64,000 bases of DNA from Caenorhabditis elegans (Eukaryota; Nematoda; Chromadorea; Rhabditida; Rhabditidae): the NCBI RefSeq assembly GCF_000002985.6, contig NC_003283.11, forward strand, positions 7,254,001-7,318,000, read 5' to 3'. The first letter of the stretch is position 1, and every line of letters starts with the position of its first letter. The notes beneath the pieces were generated by a model. That model did not search any database. It worked only from the letters and a program-made list of their open reading frames with translations, and had not been told where the DNA came from. The translations under genes were made by a program, and so were the position numbers. This document shows positions 1-11,377 of the stretch, in pieces.

Positions 1-1157
1 AGATGGACGGTTTGATGACTTTTTGAGTAATCCGAAAAAGGGAAATGGAAAACACCAGCGGACATAGCTAAAATTTTTTGGCAGAACTTTTGGTTGAAAA
101 AAATAAAATTATAAATAGTTTAAAATTATATAATGTTTCGGAAACTTCCGAGATATTCATTAGCTTTTTTTCAATTTGTTCTAAAAGTTCATAAAAAACC
201 GTTCAAACTTTATATTCGAAGTTACTTCATTCTTTTCCTCTATAAAATTTAGATTTTCAGTTATAAACTTTCAAAAAATAATAAAAAATTGAAAACCCTA
301 AGACGTATATACGTATCTTACCATCGTAAATTCTAAAGGTCAATGGGATCGGCTCATGAGGGGTTTCATTCTCATCAAAAGTAACGCTTACAAACTCGGC
401 GCCATATCTTCTGGGACATGTGATTACTGTCATAGGAACTACCACAGTGTCGAAAGAAGAGTAAGGAACTTCATCACGATTACAGTCGTAGTATCGACAA
501 GTCACCTTTTTGCTGAAAAAAGCTGAAACAAACGTTAAGAAGTATATTAGGAGAATAACGCTCAAAGTCTTCGACAACGACCTTCAATTTTTGTAATTCC
601 AAAACTGAGATCTTTGTCTCTTCTTTTCATCGTTGTTAATGCCTTTGATAATACTTTGTCAAAAAAAGCAAACGTTATTATTTCCTCACATACTTATCAA
701 TGTTTTGTGACGTTGTAACTATTGAAATTTGATCAGAATACACAAATGAAGATAGAAGACGGACTTGAGCATCTTTGATGTGCCTCTGAAAGAGTTTTAC
801 AAAAAATTCAAGCTTATTTGAAGGTTGGCCAGGATATAAAAGATAAAACTTACAAAAGCACCAATCCGCACTGCGGCCCATTTTTTGAAATCTTCTGAGT
901 ATGGTACATCTTTCGAAGTAACTCTGTTCCATGTTGGCACAACACAATCCTTGTTTTTATGAGAATATCTAAGATATAAAAAGTTATAATTTCGAAATGA
1001 TATTTCAGTTTTCTCACAAATGAATGGAAAATGAGTGATTTGCCTCTTTAAAAACATTAATAAGCAGAGAAATTTGATTGAAAATGATTCCCAGGCCGAA
1101 ACAAAAAATAATTAATCTTAAACAGAGTATTACAATTTTTTTGAAGTTATTAAACAT
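1..1157 (-). CDS. GT92-like glycosyltransferase, 5' part (runs off the left edge)
   Basis: Four coding exons join in phase on the minus strand: 1157-1018, 968-854, 785-694 and 512-322, leaving phase 1 for the next exon, which I could not place with confidence before base 1. The start at 1157 gives a short basic tail and a hydrophobic anchor (about residues 8-30), as in type II Golgi enzymes; an in-frame ATG at 1202 would add 15 residues. The last visible exon has the CRYYDCNRDE block, then ITCPRRYG and PIPLTFRIYDG, which match the N-terminal half of GT92 (old DUF23) proteins. The paralog at 32185-33800 has the same exon lengths for exons 3 and 4 (92 and 191 bases). The catalytic half is not visible, so activity cannot be judged. 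GT92 enzymes in nematodes include the galactosyltransferase GALT-1; the substrate here is unknown. Confidence 0.65.
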
Positions 1158-4100
1158 TTTCTTAGCTAATACGAGTAATTCAACACAGTGGAGAAACGCC
1201 ACAAATGCGGGATGAGGATTTTATCTCGATTAACAAAGCTTGTAAAGCGAAAGGGGAGATTAAAATCAGAGCAGATACATTCACAGCTTTATAGTTTATA
1301 AATTATTTATATAGTTTTTTAAATTATTTGAAAAGTAAGAATAACAAAACGTGAAATGAAGGGGGTATGAAACATTTGTAGACCTTCCGTTAAACTAGAA
1401 GTATTAAAAGTATTGAAACTCCTGCGTAAGCAAACAAGACACACAAACTATAGGCGAACAATGATATGAAATCACTACTGGAGTCTGTTTGATTACGTTA
1501 AAGAATGAAGAGAATATATTGCTCCGTTAGCACTTTTAAGTTGGCGTCTTTGAACATTGTCTTTGAAATTCACTTTTGTAGCATAAATTTTCAAGATCTA
1601 TTGTTGCAATCATATTTCAGCCATCAAATTAAAAATCGGTTCCAAAACAACGATTAATGCTTGAATTGTCATGAAAACTTCAGAGTAATTTGTAAAAATT
1701 TCACAGAATGACAAAAGAAACACAATATTTTGTTTCAAAATTACATAAAACATTTTTGATGAAAACTCCTGTCTGGCGACAACAGATCCTTACATTAGGT
1801 GCATCGAAAATTGATTTCCTTGGCCGCATAGTTTTTATGCGAAATTGTGCTCGGTGTTTCGAGGGTATATTTTGTAAATGTTTCATCATAAAATTGATTT
1901 AATCGCAGCTCAATTTTTTTGATACTCTGCCAAAACCACACTATTTTGAAAACGTGTGGTGAAGTTCAGAATAGTTTATATATGCGAGGTTAACATCAAC
2001 TTAAGCTGTTGTGATTAAGTTACATTTTTTCTGAAAAAGTGAATCGAAAGAATTGCTTGTAATAAAATGTTTTGATTTTTATGAATTCCTGATATTATTT
2101 AACATTGAACCAAACTGACGTTTCGATAAGCTTGACTCTTTATCCGTTACTATTGTTGGAAAACAATGGACCGAACTGTCTTAGTAACTCGTACACATAT
2201 CTTTACGCGCGACCAGCATAGCTTAATAAGTAAGATAAACTTTTTGCCTTTACCTCAAAAACTTGCTTTCTTTTGATTGATCTTCAACACAAAAAGATAA
2301 AAACACGGATTTTAACCAGGCAATGTTTTTTTTTAAATTTCACTTTAAAGGTGGTGTACAGTCAAAATGTTTTGTTTTAAATGACAGAAAATAGAAAAAA
2401 AATCAAGAAAAACGGACGAATTGAGCCAGGAAACGCAAAAACATCAAAAATTATGACACCCATTTGCGCGAGAATTCAAATTTAATTCGGTCGTTTCTTT
2501 GATTTTTTGAAAAATTGAAAAAATCTTTAAAAAATTTAGAATATTTTGAAAAAAAAATTACAGTAATGTTCGGTCATTAGGGCCTATTTTCTGTCGTTCA
2601 TTTTTGTCATTTCTCTATTTTGTGAATCCTGTCATTTTCTGTCAAAACAAAATAGACTCTACTCTACCGTTAAGCATTAACGTAGTTGATAAATTTTTTG
2701 AGATATTGTCTTTCTGAAATTATACGAGTTGTCAAAGTTGAGATCTGTAAACCCTTTCCCATTCAAAAAACTATTTGACTTTTAGCTTGAAATGAGTAAT
2801 GTAGTCTTGAAATTATGAAATGCCTGAAAACAAATATGTATTTTTAGTTTTTGATAATTTTTTTCGAAATTTGTATGTATTTATTTTAAACTTTTTTATT
2901 AACTGTTTTAAGTTCCTATGTTGGTTGTTGTTCTATCTGTACTGACACTAGAAAAACATATGCAAGATTGAATAATACTTATGGCATGTTAATCAACAAT
3001 TCAGTTCTTGTTTTGCAGCGTTTAGTCTCCGTTGTCGTCGCTCACTTGTTCTATCTCATTTAGTTACCCTGGCGGTAACCATTAAGCCATTTTATAGAGA
3101 AAACTAGCTGTTGTTGTTAACAGATCGGATTCTGACAGTCCATTTGCCGACCACAATAATGTACCTGGCTAATAAAACCCTAATAAAATCAATGCTCACT
3201 GATTGATTCTGCAACAAGGAGCTCCAGCAAAGTGAATATCCATTTTGAGCATATTTGCTCGAAATGGTAAAATTTTAATGAATCATTTTTCAGTTAAAGC
3301 ATAATGTAATTTCAACGAAAAATGTTTGTTTTTTTGAATCTTCTTAGACTTATTAGTAGTACTATCAAAGTGTAATACGTCTATTAACCGATGAGCCCAT
3401 AACTTTGCTTATATTACCATCTATTTTTCAAGTATGTACATATGTCAAGTATAATTTAGTTTCAGTCATCTACAGAGGCGTAAACATATGAATAATGAGA
3501 ATAGGCACATGCTGAGTCTGGAGAGGTTTTCGACATTTAAAAAGTACACCACTGAAACACCGGTGTAAAATCCTTTGCCGAAGAAGTTGAAGAAATTATC
3601 TGCAATATAAAGGCAGGAATTATAATATATTATATAGGCAAATTGATTGTCCGTACAAAAACTTCACAAATAATTGGTTTATAATTTTTGATTACAAAAT
3701 ACAGGAAATGATAAGAAACTGCCGTGTTCTTAAAACATGGCTTGAGATCTTTTCTGCATACAACGCTGTAAAAAGATTTTTAACGCTGGAATAAAGACGT
3801 CACTAAATTGTTTCACGGGAGGATACTAGTTTGGAGATCTCAAATTCGAAGAACATGCATTTGTATAGAAGACACGGAACATGTGAGACAGCTTGGCGTT
3901 GTTTCAGCAAGCTTGTATCAGATGTTCATCTATCTGACCGTATTGCAAAGTCTAGCATAAAACCATCTTATATCTCAAATGCATTCAACATTCAAAACTA
4001 TTATTACAATTTTTGAATCTCAAAGAATCAAAAAATTTCCTTCAGCAAAATAATTATCTTATGTTAGAACAAATGTATTATTCTATGGTCGAAATCGCAC

Positions 4101-5264
4101 TGAAAATCATAAATTTCTGACAAAAGCCTGCTTGCTAGGCTTTCTTACCCCTTCTCTAATTAGATAATATTCATTAGTATTGACTATTCCAGTACATTTA
4201 GTACAGTACAGTACAGTACATACATTTTGCACTGCGCAGCCCACATTAACTTCATGCAATGATTAGTCCTTGTTGGGAGTTATAATTTTTAAATGAAAAT
4301 TAAACCGGAAGATTTCCGTTATTGTAACAAAAACCTGTTAATGCATTTATAGATGAAAATTGAAAAGGATAAAGTCACGGACTACTGTGCACTCTCTAGT
4401 AATACATATGACGAATCTCTGAGTATTGTATCCAAAAACACAGTTGACAACAGGCTCCAGTTGTTTTGCAGTCTCTATTAGTGTTAGTGAACTCGAATTA
4501 TCTTGCAAGTTTACAAAATAACTAACTATGTTTACTTTTGTTATGTAGTCAAAAGGACCAGGAGAAAAATTAAGTAGATTACCTTGTCAAGGGCCATTTA
4601 TACTTCGGGATCCAAAAATTGATATTTGAATTTTGAATGAAACTATGTAGATGACACAATTTTGAAAAATAAAAATAAATAACTCGTATATTTTTTAATG
4701 ATGCTCAGATCCATGTACAATTTTTGCATGGATGATACGCTTTCAAAATGTGAAAAAAACTTCATACGACATACCTATATCCAAGGAATTAATTAGAAGA
4801 CGTACATATGTATATGAAGAAGAACTCGAAGAACATACTTACAAGCTATGCTAAGTATCATGAGCTCAACGCCACGGTGATATCAAAAGTAGGTTATTTG
4901 TTTATTTCTGTGAAAAATGTCAAGTTCACTATTCCAAATGTTAGAATCATTCGATTCTATCTGAAACAAATCAAACGTTATTTCAGATTTAAAAGACAAT
5001 TATATTCATTCTAGAATTCCATCACCGCCTAACATGGTCTTCTAGTAAGCCTGAAATTTACCATACTGTTCCAACACTGGAAAAACATTTTGACCAGGAC
5101 CAGATACAATCGGATATTTGATTATATCAGTCTTATGCATCAGAAAATGCCAACATAATCGAAGAAAACAACAATTTCCTGATACTGGTTTAAGTTGCCG
5201 CCCATCTTTAGTACATATATATTACAAGGCTAGCAGAATAGTTTCTTCAACAACCAATCTCATA
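1158..5264. other. 4.1 kb stretch without a supported gene
   Basis: I see only short open frames without splice partners or family motifs (for example 1708-1902, 3831-4016 and 4808-5014). The stretch holds one inverted-repeat element (2345-2673) and a short GTACA-type tandem repeat near 4192-4222. The last few hundred bases are presumably the promoter of the repeat-protein gene that starts at 5265. Confidence 0.6.
2345..2673. mobile_element. Inverted-repeat element (MITE-like)
   Basis: The left end TTAAAGGTGGTGTACAGTC is matched, with mismatches, by the reverse complement of the right end, TTAACGGTAGAGTAGAGTC. The similarity continues inward through a shared TTTTGTTTT and GACAGAAAAT segment. 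No coding capacity. It is a non-autonomous DNA element, family not determined. Confidence 0.6.
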
Positions 5265-6041
5265 ATGAAGTTCATTTTCTATTCATTGCTTGCATTCACC
5301 GCTTTGTCGGTTACTGTCCAAGGATTCTCAACCAACGTTCGTGAGAAGAGAGATGCTGAACTAGAAAAGCTCCCAACTGTTGCCATCGAGGAGAAGACTT
5401 CAGAGAAAGAAGAAACTGGAGTACAAACGGCTGAGTCTAATGATACCGAGGAGAAGACTTTGGCAGAGGCAGGATCTGATGAGCCAAAGACCATATATGC
5501 TGACACCGAAAAAGTTATTGTTAAGAGAAGCGTTGCTTCAAGAAGAGCTGCTGCTGCTGCTCACCAGAAGAAAGCTCTAGCTAGATTGAACGCTCTCAAG
5601 AGAAAGCATCTTGTTGCTGCCCACAAGAAGAAGGCTCTAGCTAGATTGAACGCTCTCAAGAGAAAGCATCTTGTTGCTGCCCACAAGAAGAAGGCTCTAG
5701 CTAGATTGAACGCTCTCAAGAGACAGCATGTTGTTGTTGCCCACAAGAAGAAGGCTCTAGCTAGATTAAACGCTCTCAAGAGACAGCATGTTGTTGTTGC
5801 CCACAAGAAGAAGGCTCTAGCTAGATTAAACGCTCTCAAGAGACAGCATGTTGTTGTTGCCCACAAGAAGAAGGCCCTAGCTAGATTAAACGCTCTCAAG
5901 AGACAGCATGTTGTTGTTGCCCACAAGAAGAAGGCTCTAGCTAGATTGAACGCTCTCAAGAGAAAGCATGCTGTTGCTAGAAGAAACGCTATTCAAAGAC
6001 AAGCAAGAGCTGCTGCCAACAAGAAGAAGGCTGTCGCTTAG
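5265..6041 (+). CDS. Secreted acidic-pro/cationic 20-residue-repeat protein
   Basis: Single-exon gene, 258 residues from the ATG at 5265; the frame stays open upstream to 5118, but only this start gives a signal peptide (MKFIFYSLLAFTALSVTVQG). Residues about 21-85 are acidic (many E and D). They are followed by about seven copies of a 20-residue, 60-base unit of the type HKKKALARLNALKR plus a K/Q-H-V-rich link (about 5562-5970), then a decayed basic tail. Every unit carries one Lys-Arg pair, a possible prohormone-convertase site. An acidic pro-piece followed by cationic amphipathic repeats resembles peptide-precursor design (antimicrobial or neuropeptide-like), but I recognise no family. Codon use is uniform across units, pointing to recent expansion. 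AATAAA at 6139-6144 is a likely poly(A) signal. Real gene: fairly sure; function: unknown. Confidence 0.8.
   Translation: MKFIFYSLLAFTALSVTVQGFSTNVREKRDAELEKLPTVAIEEKTSEKEETGVQTAESNDTEEKTLAEAGSDEPKTIYADTEKVIVKRSVASRRAAAAAHQKKALARLNALKRKHLVAAHKKKALARLNALKRKHLVAAHKKKALARLNALKRQHVVVAHKKKALARLNALKRQHVVVAHKKKALARLNALKRQHVVVAHKKKALARLNALKRQHVVVAHKKKALARLNALKRKHAVARRNAIQRQARAAANKKKAVA
5562..5990 (+). repeat. 60-base coding tandem repeat, about seven copies
   Basis: In-frame minisatellite inside the secreted-protein gene. Units begin around CTAGATTGAACGCTCTCAAG and differ at only a few positions: G/A in the leucine codon, AAG/CAG (Lys/Gln), and CTT/GTT with GCT/GTT in the link. Middle copies are almost identical, so copy number is probably variable between strains. 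Confidence 0.9.
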
Positions 6042-6248
6042 AGACAGCACTAATTCCAGCACAGGAACTTTGCTGATAACATTTTTTTGAACTATTGTAT
6101 GCATTTCTAAAGTATTATTGTGCTTATATTTATTTTGAAATAAAATTATTTATTTTGCAAGCAATTAATTATTTCCCATCATATAATACATTAGGATCGT
6201 TGAACAGGACTTTCCTCTGAAACTTCCACTTGTTAATGGGGTCGACAT

Positions 6249-6761
6249 CAAGGGTGGGCAAACTTTTTCAAAGTCAAGAAATCAAGAATTCTTGATTTAA
6301 AAAGTCAAGAAACAGTCAAGAAATCAAGAAAAATCAAGAAATTTTCTCCGGCCAATATTTTTGAACGAAATTGGAAGAAATAGTTAAATTTATCAGTTTT
6401 AACTTATTTTTTAACGAATATCATCAGAAGGAACTTCGAAAAATGAGCAAAACGTGCAAAACTAATGATTATCGACAAAAACGTTTTCAATCTTTTTGAA
6501 TTTCTTTCTGAAATTCTCGTTTTTTCAACCGAAATTGGGTTTTATGGTGTTTTTTAAGTTAATATATTCTGAAAATGACAAAAATAGCGAAAAAAAAATT
6601 TCGGAAAAAAGGAAAACCCAGTTTTTCAGCCAAACTTTCGAGTTAAAAAATTTCTTGATTTCTTGACACAATTTATCAAGAAATCAAGAAACAAGAATTC
6701 TTGACAAAATGTCAAGAAATCAAGAAATTCAAAAAATCAATCAATCAAGAATCCCCACCTG
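6249..6761. mobile_element. hAT-type non-autonomous element with 8-base target duplication
   Basis: The ends CAAGGGTGGG and CCCCACCTG form imperfect terminal repeats flanked by a perfect 8-base duplication, GTCGACAT, at 6241-6248 and 6762-6769. Both are hallmarks of hAT transposition. The interior is built from inverted copies of TCAAGAAATCAAGAA-like sequence and has no open frame. The intact target duplication suggests a fairly recent insertion. Confidence 0.85.
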
Positions 6762-7148
6762 GTCGACATCACTTCTGAAGGCGTACGATTTTTAGTTGTT
6801 TTCTCACAATTTTCAAATGAGTAAATTCCAATAACTAGAAATGTCAGTAAAAGAAATTCAAATGACGAAGTTTTTTTTACATAATCAGTACAACTGATAT
6901 ACTTTTTTGAATAATCTATTTCGACGAGTTGCTCATGGTAAAATAGAAAAACTTGACATTTCTCTAGCTTAATACCACCTCCTCACACAGCCTATACTCG
7001 AGAGACCTTTGGAAGGAAGATTTTTGGAGTTGTATATAATTTCCCAGATACTTGTAAGTTTTTCTTCTTCAAATGAACACGAAAAATGTTTCGATGAATG
7101 AAATTAACTTCTTTCTTTTTTCAGGTACATCGAAAGAACTTGAGGGAC

Positions 7149-7172
7149 GTTGGAGTCCCTAGGGACTCCAAC
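7149..7172. repeat. Perfect 24-base palindrome
   Basis: The two 12-base halves, GTTGGAGTCCCT and AGGGACTCCAAC, are exact reverse complements with no spacer. As RNA it could only form a strained hairpin. No gene context identifies a role. Confidence 0.7.
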
Positions 7173-8161
7173 AGAGAAAGAAGGGGACTCGCTACACAAT
7201 GGAAATTATTAATGTTGAAGTGTTAAATTTTTTTTAGATTTTTAGTTTAATAAAATTAAATTTATTTACACTCAGTATTCCAAGTTGACAATGTATTTGA
7301 TAAAATAATGAAGGGATGGGGAACGAGCCGTGGTCCAAATTCGTATGAAATGCGCCGGGCGCGCGCAGAAAGTGCTCCGGGCGCTCGCGACATTATTACT
7401 AGCGCGCTCCGTCCGCGCGCCAGGAGTAGCAAAGTGCCGAGTACATATGACTTTTGATTTGGAAAAATAAAAACAAAAACATATTTTCACCCAGGAAAGC
7501 AGAAATAAAAGTTTAAATACCAATCACTGGAGTACTTTTATTCTAAACTGATATGTAAATTACTAAGTAAAAGTAAAAACAAAGTAAATAACCATAATTC
7601 TTGCAATGATGACGCAATGATGACAATTTCGGCTGCTAGACTAACTTTTGAATGTCCTATAGCATTAGTTGGTATTATCTGACAAATATCTGATCAAATT
7701 CCCTTTAAAACTAAAACAAACAAAACAAAACTGTATTTTCAATCGATTGAAAATAAATCCATAAATATAGATCCGGCAAAGTAATGTAATAGTGTAGCAA
7801 CAGTCTGCAAGGCTTTCTACATATTAGTGGCTGTAATGCTGAGTTTCAAATTTCTCGTAAGGGTACAAAAAAAAGTACATTTTCAAAGATGACACTTTAA
7901 TTTCGACGTTAGTTGTTTGGAATTTTTTTCAATGACTTTTTTCTTGGAAGGTGGTAGCTTGGACTTTCTGACATATCGTTGTCAAATTGTTGTGTAATTA
8001 TGAACCTGAATTCGACAGTTGTTGTGCATTTTATTAATATTACATTAGCTCGCACATCTTCATTTTGGATGTTTTTTGAGAATTTGTTAAGTTTTTATAG
8101 AAGTGTTTTAAGATTATCAAAAATAGTTTGAGAGTGTCAAAGACCACAAGATTTTTCCAGG

Positions 8162-8267
8162 TAGGGCTCCCATGTGGCGTCGCTCAAACGCCGCAAACGC
8201 CGCACCCATCGCCGCATCCAAATCTTTGAAGCGATGCGCGGAACCCAAAAAGTGTCGGACGGGAGCC
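8162..8267. mobile_element. GC-rich repeat remnant, TAGGGCTCCCA family
   Basis: Starts with TAGGGCTCCCATG and ends near GACGGGAGCC, with GCCGC-rich sequence between. The same style of ends and interior is seen in the clearer element at 41021-41275. Boundaries are approximate. Confidence 0.4.
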
Positions 8268-8584
8268 AAGTTTGCACCAAGTAATGACATACCATATCGC
8301 ACTACTTATTCGACAATAAAAATGTGAGCAAGGTTGTAGACAGTAAATCTGTTGAACACTTTTTGCGAAACTCAGTTTCTAAGTTGGGCTTATATGTACA
8401 TTTGGGAATCGAAGTAAGCACGTGTACCAACTGCCTAAAAATTGACCAAAAACGTTTTTCCATTTATTTCAATTGAAAAGTATATTCAAAAATAAAACGA
8501 GATTCTTAACCTAATCACAATTTATAAGCTGAAAGAATAATAAAAAACATCAAGATTAACTTTCAAACTCCAACGTTTATTGAA

Positions 8585-10046
8585 TCATTGTTTTATAAAT
8601 AAGTCAGTACACTCATTGTCTCCTACATTAACAAGGAATAGTCGAATAAATCGATATTTCAAAACTTCGACAAAGTACGGCTTCATTGATATGTATTTCC
8701 CGTCTTCGAGCATCTTGAAAATAAAATCATGGAACTTTTCCATTTCTCCGTCCGCTTTCTCCAAAAGGTCTTTGTGCATCTCTACATTCATCTGACATAT
8801 TTTTATTCCTTCCTTGTCAATAGTTCCGCCATTATGGACTTGATCAAGAAATGAAAATTCATTTCCTTCAATATCAATCCAGAGAATATCAATTCTGCTT
8901 TTTCGTATAAAATTCTTCAAAAAGTATTCAGCTCCAACGTGTTCGGTTATCTCTTCTTTATACTTCTCTAAAACTTTCAAAAAATGATTATTTAAAAAAA
9001 ATATAACCTATTTAGATGTATAAATGTTTCAGGAAAGTTTATGTTTAACTAACCCCGATAAACACGAGAATTTTTCATTCCATTTTCTCCACTAACAGCA
9101 TACTGGTAATACTTTCCTCCAAGTTTATTTTCATATAAATCTTTATTAATAGCGTTTGATGGATCTGATCCGTGAAAGTCAATATTTGGATATAACTGAA
9201 ATTTATTTATTTTCATAATTCTCTTTTTTTTCTCACTTCTTTTAATTTTAACTCTGCTTTAATGTCGTGACCGATTCCTAAAGTTACCATCGTCAACAGT
9301 TCGTTCTGAAAATTGAAATGTAGTAAATTAAATATGTTGAAAAAGGTATAAAACCTTGTTAGGAAACACTACGTATTTGATCTCATCCCGATTGGGTGTT
9401 GGACGAATATCCAATGCTTTATATTCTTGAAGACCATCGCATTGCTTGGTGATGTTGGTAAAAGAGAACCAGAACTGAAATATACAGAAAATGGCACATT
9501 TTAAACATTTGCTATTATGCCCGTTCTCATGTGCTGCGATGCTTTGCGAGTTATTTAAAAGTACTTATGTATTTAGTTTATTTGTAGGAAAGTAATAGAA
9601 AATCGATGAACTTTCTATTGATCTAGTCTATTGATGCTGATGAGAATGAGACCAAGAAATATCAATCATGTATCAGTAGTTTGTTGTCGGAAAGGGTCTT
9701 GTAATCAAAACAGGCATCATCAAACCAGTTTCATTCATCTTAGGCTTCTTATCACATTTATACTAAACTTTTTCGCAAAAATCCGTTTTGATCACAAAAT
9801 GGGTTGGAATTCAAAAATTCAAATTGACAACAATTCGGCTACCTCTTTGTATTGTCCCCTTAGTGGCAGCAGCTTGGGATATGCACATTCTCGAAATGCA
9901 TTGAAAATGGCTTTACTCGTGTTTGGCTTCATGAAATTGTAAAGTAACAAAATTGATGCTCCAAGAAATGCAAAATTAAAAATTCTTCGGAACGAACATT
10001 TTCGGAATAATCCATCTGAATTGTTTTCTACATGAGTATATTTCAT
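8585..10046 (-). CDS. FkbM-type (Methyltransf_21) methyltransferase, possible frameshift
   Basis: Five exons on the minus strand: 10046-9843, 9474-9355, 9306-9237, 9195-9054 and 8967-8585. About 305 residues: basic tail, one membrane anchor (about residues 22-39), a family block FWFSFTNITKQC, then GIGHDI, and a C-terminal domain with ILWIDIEGNE, which fits the FkbM methyltransferase motif (acidic residue plus GxE). FkbM proteins are SAM-dependent O-methyltransferases, mostly of sugars; the acceptor here is unknown. Oddity: exon 3 has 70 bases where its closest paralog (53532-55556) has 69. An extra A in the run at about 9300-9302 shifts the frame unless an unusual splice site is used. The last exon is well preserved, so the loss is recent, or my splice choice is wrong there. 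Confidence 0.7.
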
Positions 10047-10851
10047 AGCTTACAATTTTCTCCAGTCCAAATGTGACGACGAATCATGCAGAACGCAGTA
10101 AATACTTGTAACTTTAGTAATTTTTCTTGTCTAAGAAGTAGTGAAAATGAGAATGTTGTATAGATTTAATCCAGGGAAATCCAAACGATAGTTCCGGTAG
10201 CTGACTGGTTTTCTTGAAAACAATTTGATGCTGGAGATAAAATCAAAAACCATGTGAAAATGTAGAATTTCAAAAAGACATTGATTGGTTCGAAATTCAG
10301 TGATCACCTTCAGTTGCACATCTATTGAACATTTAAGTGAAATTGAACCGCTGGTTGGTTGCCAATTTTGTGATTTTGCAAAACGTTAGCACTTCGGATT
10401 CCAGTAATATGAATAGGTTCAGTTTTTCACAATTTTTGAATGGAAATGAATCAATTAACAGAAATAAAACAGCATGTATTGATGGACTTCTTCGGTAAAA
10501 TCGAATCAGCTGATTGGGGATCTGCTTGAACATTACGTATAGGGTGGTTTTGACCAGATCACAAGGAGACCCAAAATGGGCTTCAAGTTAACTGATAATC
10601 ATTTACTATATATAAAGCGCTTATTCCGTTTGTCCGTTTGTACATAGTTTTTAGTCTATGTAGTCTTTGTAGTCTGTGAAGTTTTAGCTTCTGGAGGGGT
10701 AAAAATGTGTTCATCTACTCCCATACGAATTACATAGCAGTGTTTCGCCATGTTGTTTATTTTTTGAACAGATAAATACTTCCACTAATCACAATTACTA
10801 GCAGGACATCAATGATAATTTGATTTGACTACCTAAGTCGTCAAATCAAAG
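10047..10851. other. Intergenic stretch, nothing supported
   Basis: Presumed 5' region of the minus-strand FkbM gene that starts at 10046. Short open frames at 10131-10533 have no splice or family support. Confidence 0.5.
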
Positions 10852-11377
10852 CTCAAAACCATCTAAACACCGAAGACGTCGAGCTGCATGGGCGGCATTC
10901 AACGGAATCAAGAACCCTACACACTCCATTAACGACAAGAAATTTCGCGCGAACCTGTTCGACTCAACCCGCGCTCACATACGGCTCACTATCAGAAGTC
11001 TGAACCTTCAGCAGAGCCTTATCCGAAAGAGTAAGAATAACACATGCCTCCCTAGAAAGACGGCTGGTTGGACTCACTCCTACATCTCCATCGTGAAGAC
11101 ATTCCAGAGATGTCTCGAGCAAGAGTTCCACTCAACTTCATAAAAATGCAAATCGCGAGAAGGAAAGACTGTAGATTGATCACATTGATGACTGAATACC
11201 GATCGACCATGGAACGGGAAAAGGCCACGTGGACGGCCACCAATGTGTTGGACTGATTCGCTGCAAAAGGAGATCACCACTCGCGCAGCAAACGGAGAAG
11301 TTATCAGAATATGGTCCACTATTGCTAAAGATCGCAAAGAATGGATTGCTCTGATCCGCAAGTTTGTCAATCTGTAG
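10852..11377 (+). pseudogene. Decayed non-LTR retrotransposon (RTE-like) reverse transcriptase, C-terminal end
   Basis: Read across three frames, the stretch gives RRRRAAWAAFNGIKN, then LFDSTR, then PEMSRARVP, then KRPRGRPPMCW and finally a KDRKEWIALIR-like tail before a stop at 11375-11377. This order matches the end of endonuclease/reverse-transcriptase polyproteins common in Caenorhabditis. At least two frameshifts and internal stops make it non-functional. It is the 3' end only, as usual for 5'-truncated LINE copies. Confidence 0.65.

Larger units (their letters stand above)
6770..8584. other. Intergenic stretch, no supported gene
   Basis: Contains a perfect 24-base palindrome at 7149-7172, a GC-rich repetitive patch at about 7330-7435 (GCGCGC and CGCTCGCGAC motifs), and a GC-rich block at 8162-8267 that resembles the element at 41021-41275. 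The open frames here are short and rest on the GC-rich patches. Confidence 0.55.

Noticed and set aside
1708-1902. Small open frames on both strands
   Set aside because: About 62-64 residues, no splice partner, no family motif, and frames open on both strands by chance.
5561-5959. Long open frame on the minus strand through the repeat gene
   Set aside because: It is the complement of the 60-base repeats; its 20-residue period mirrors the plus-strand gene, which has the signal peptide.
5562-5990. Regularly spaced repeats suggesting a CRISPR array
   Set aside because: The repeats are contiguous coding units without unique spacers, and this is eukaryotic DNA.
7272-7523. Arg/Ala-rich frame
   Set aside because: Produced by a GC-rich repeat patch; no start context, splice site or homolog.
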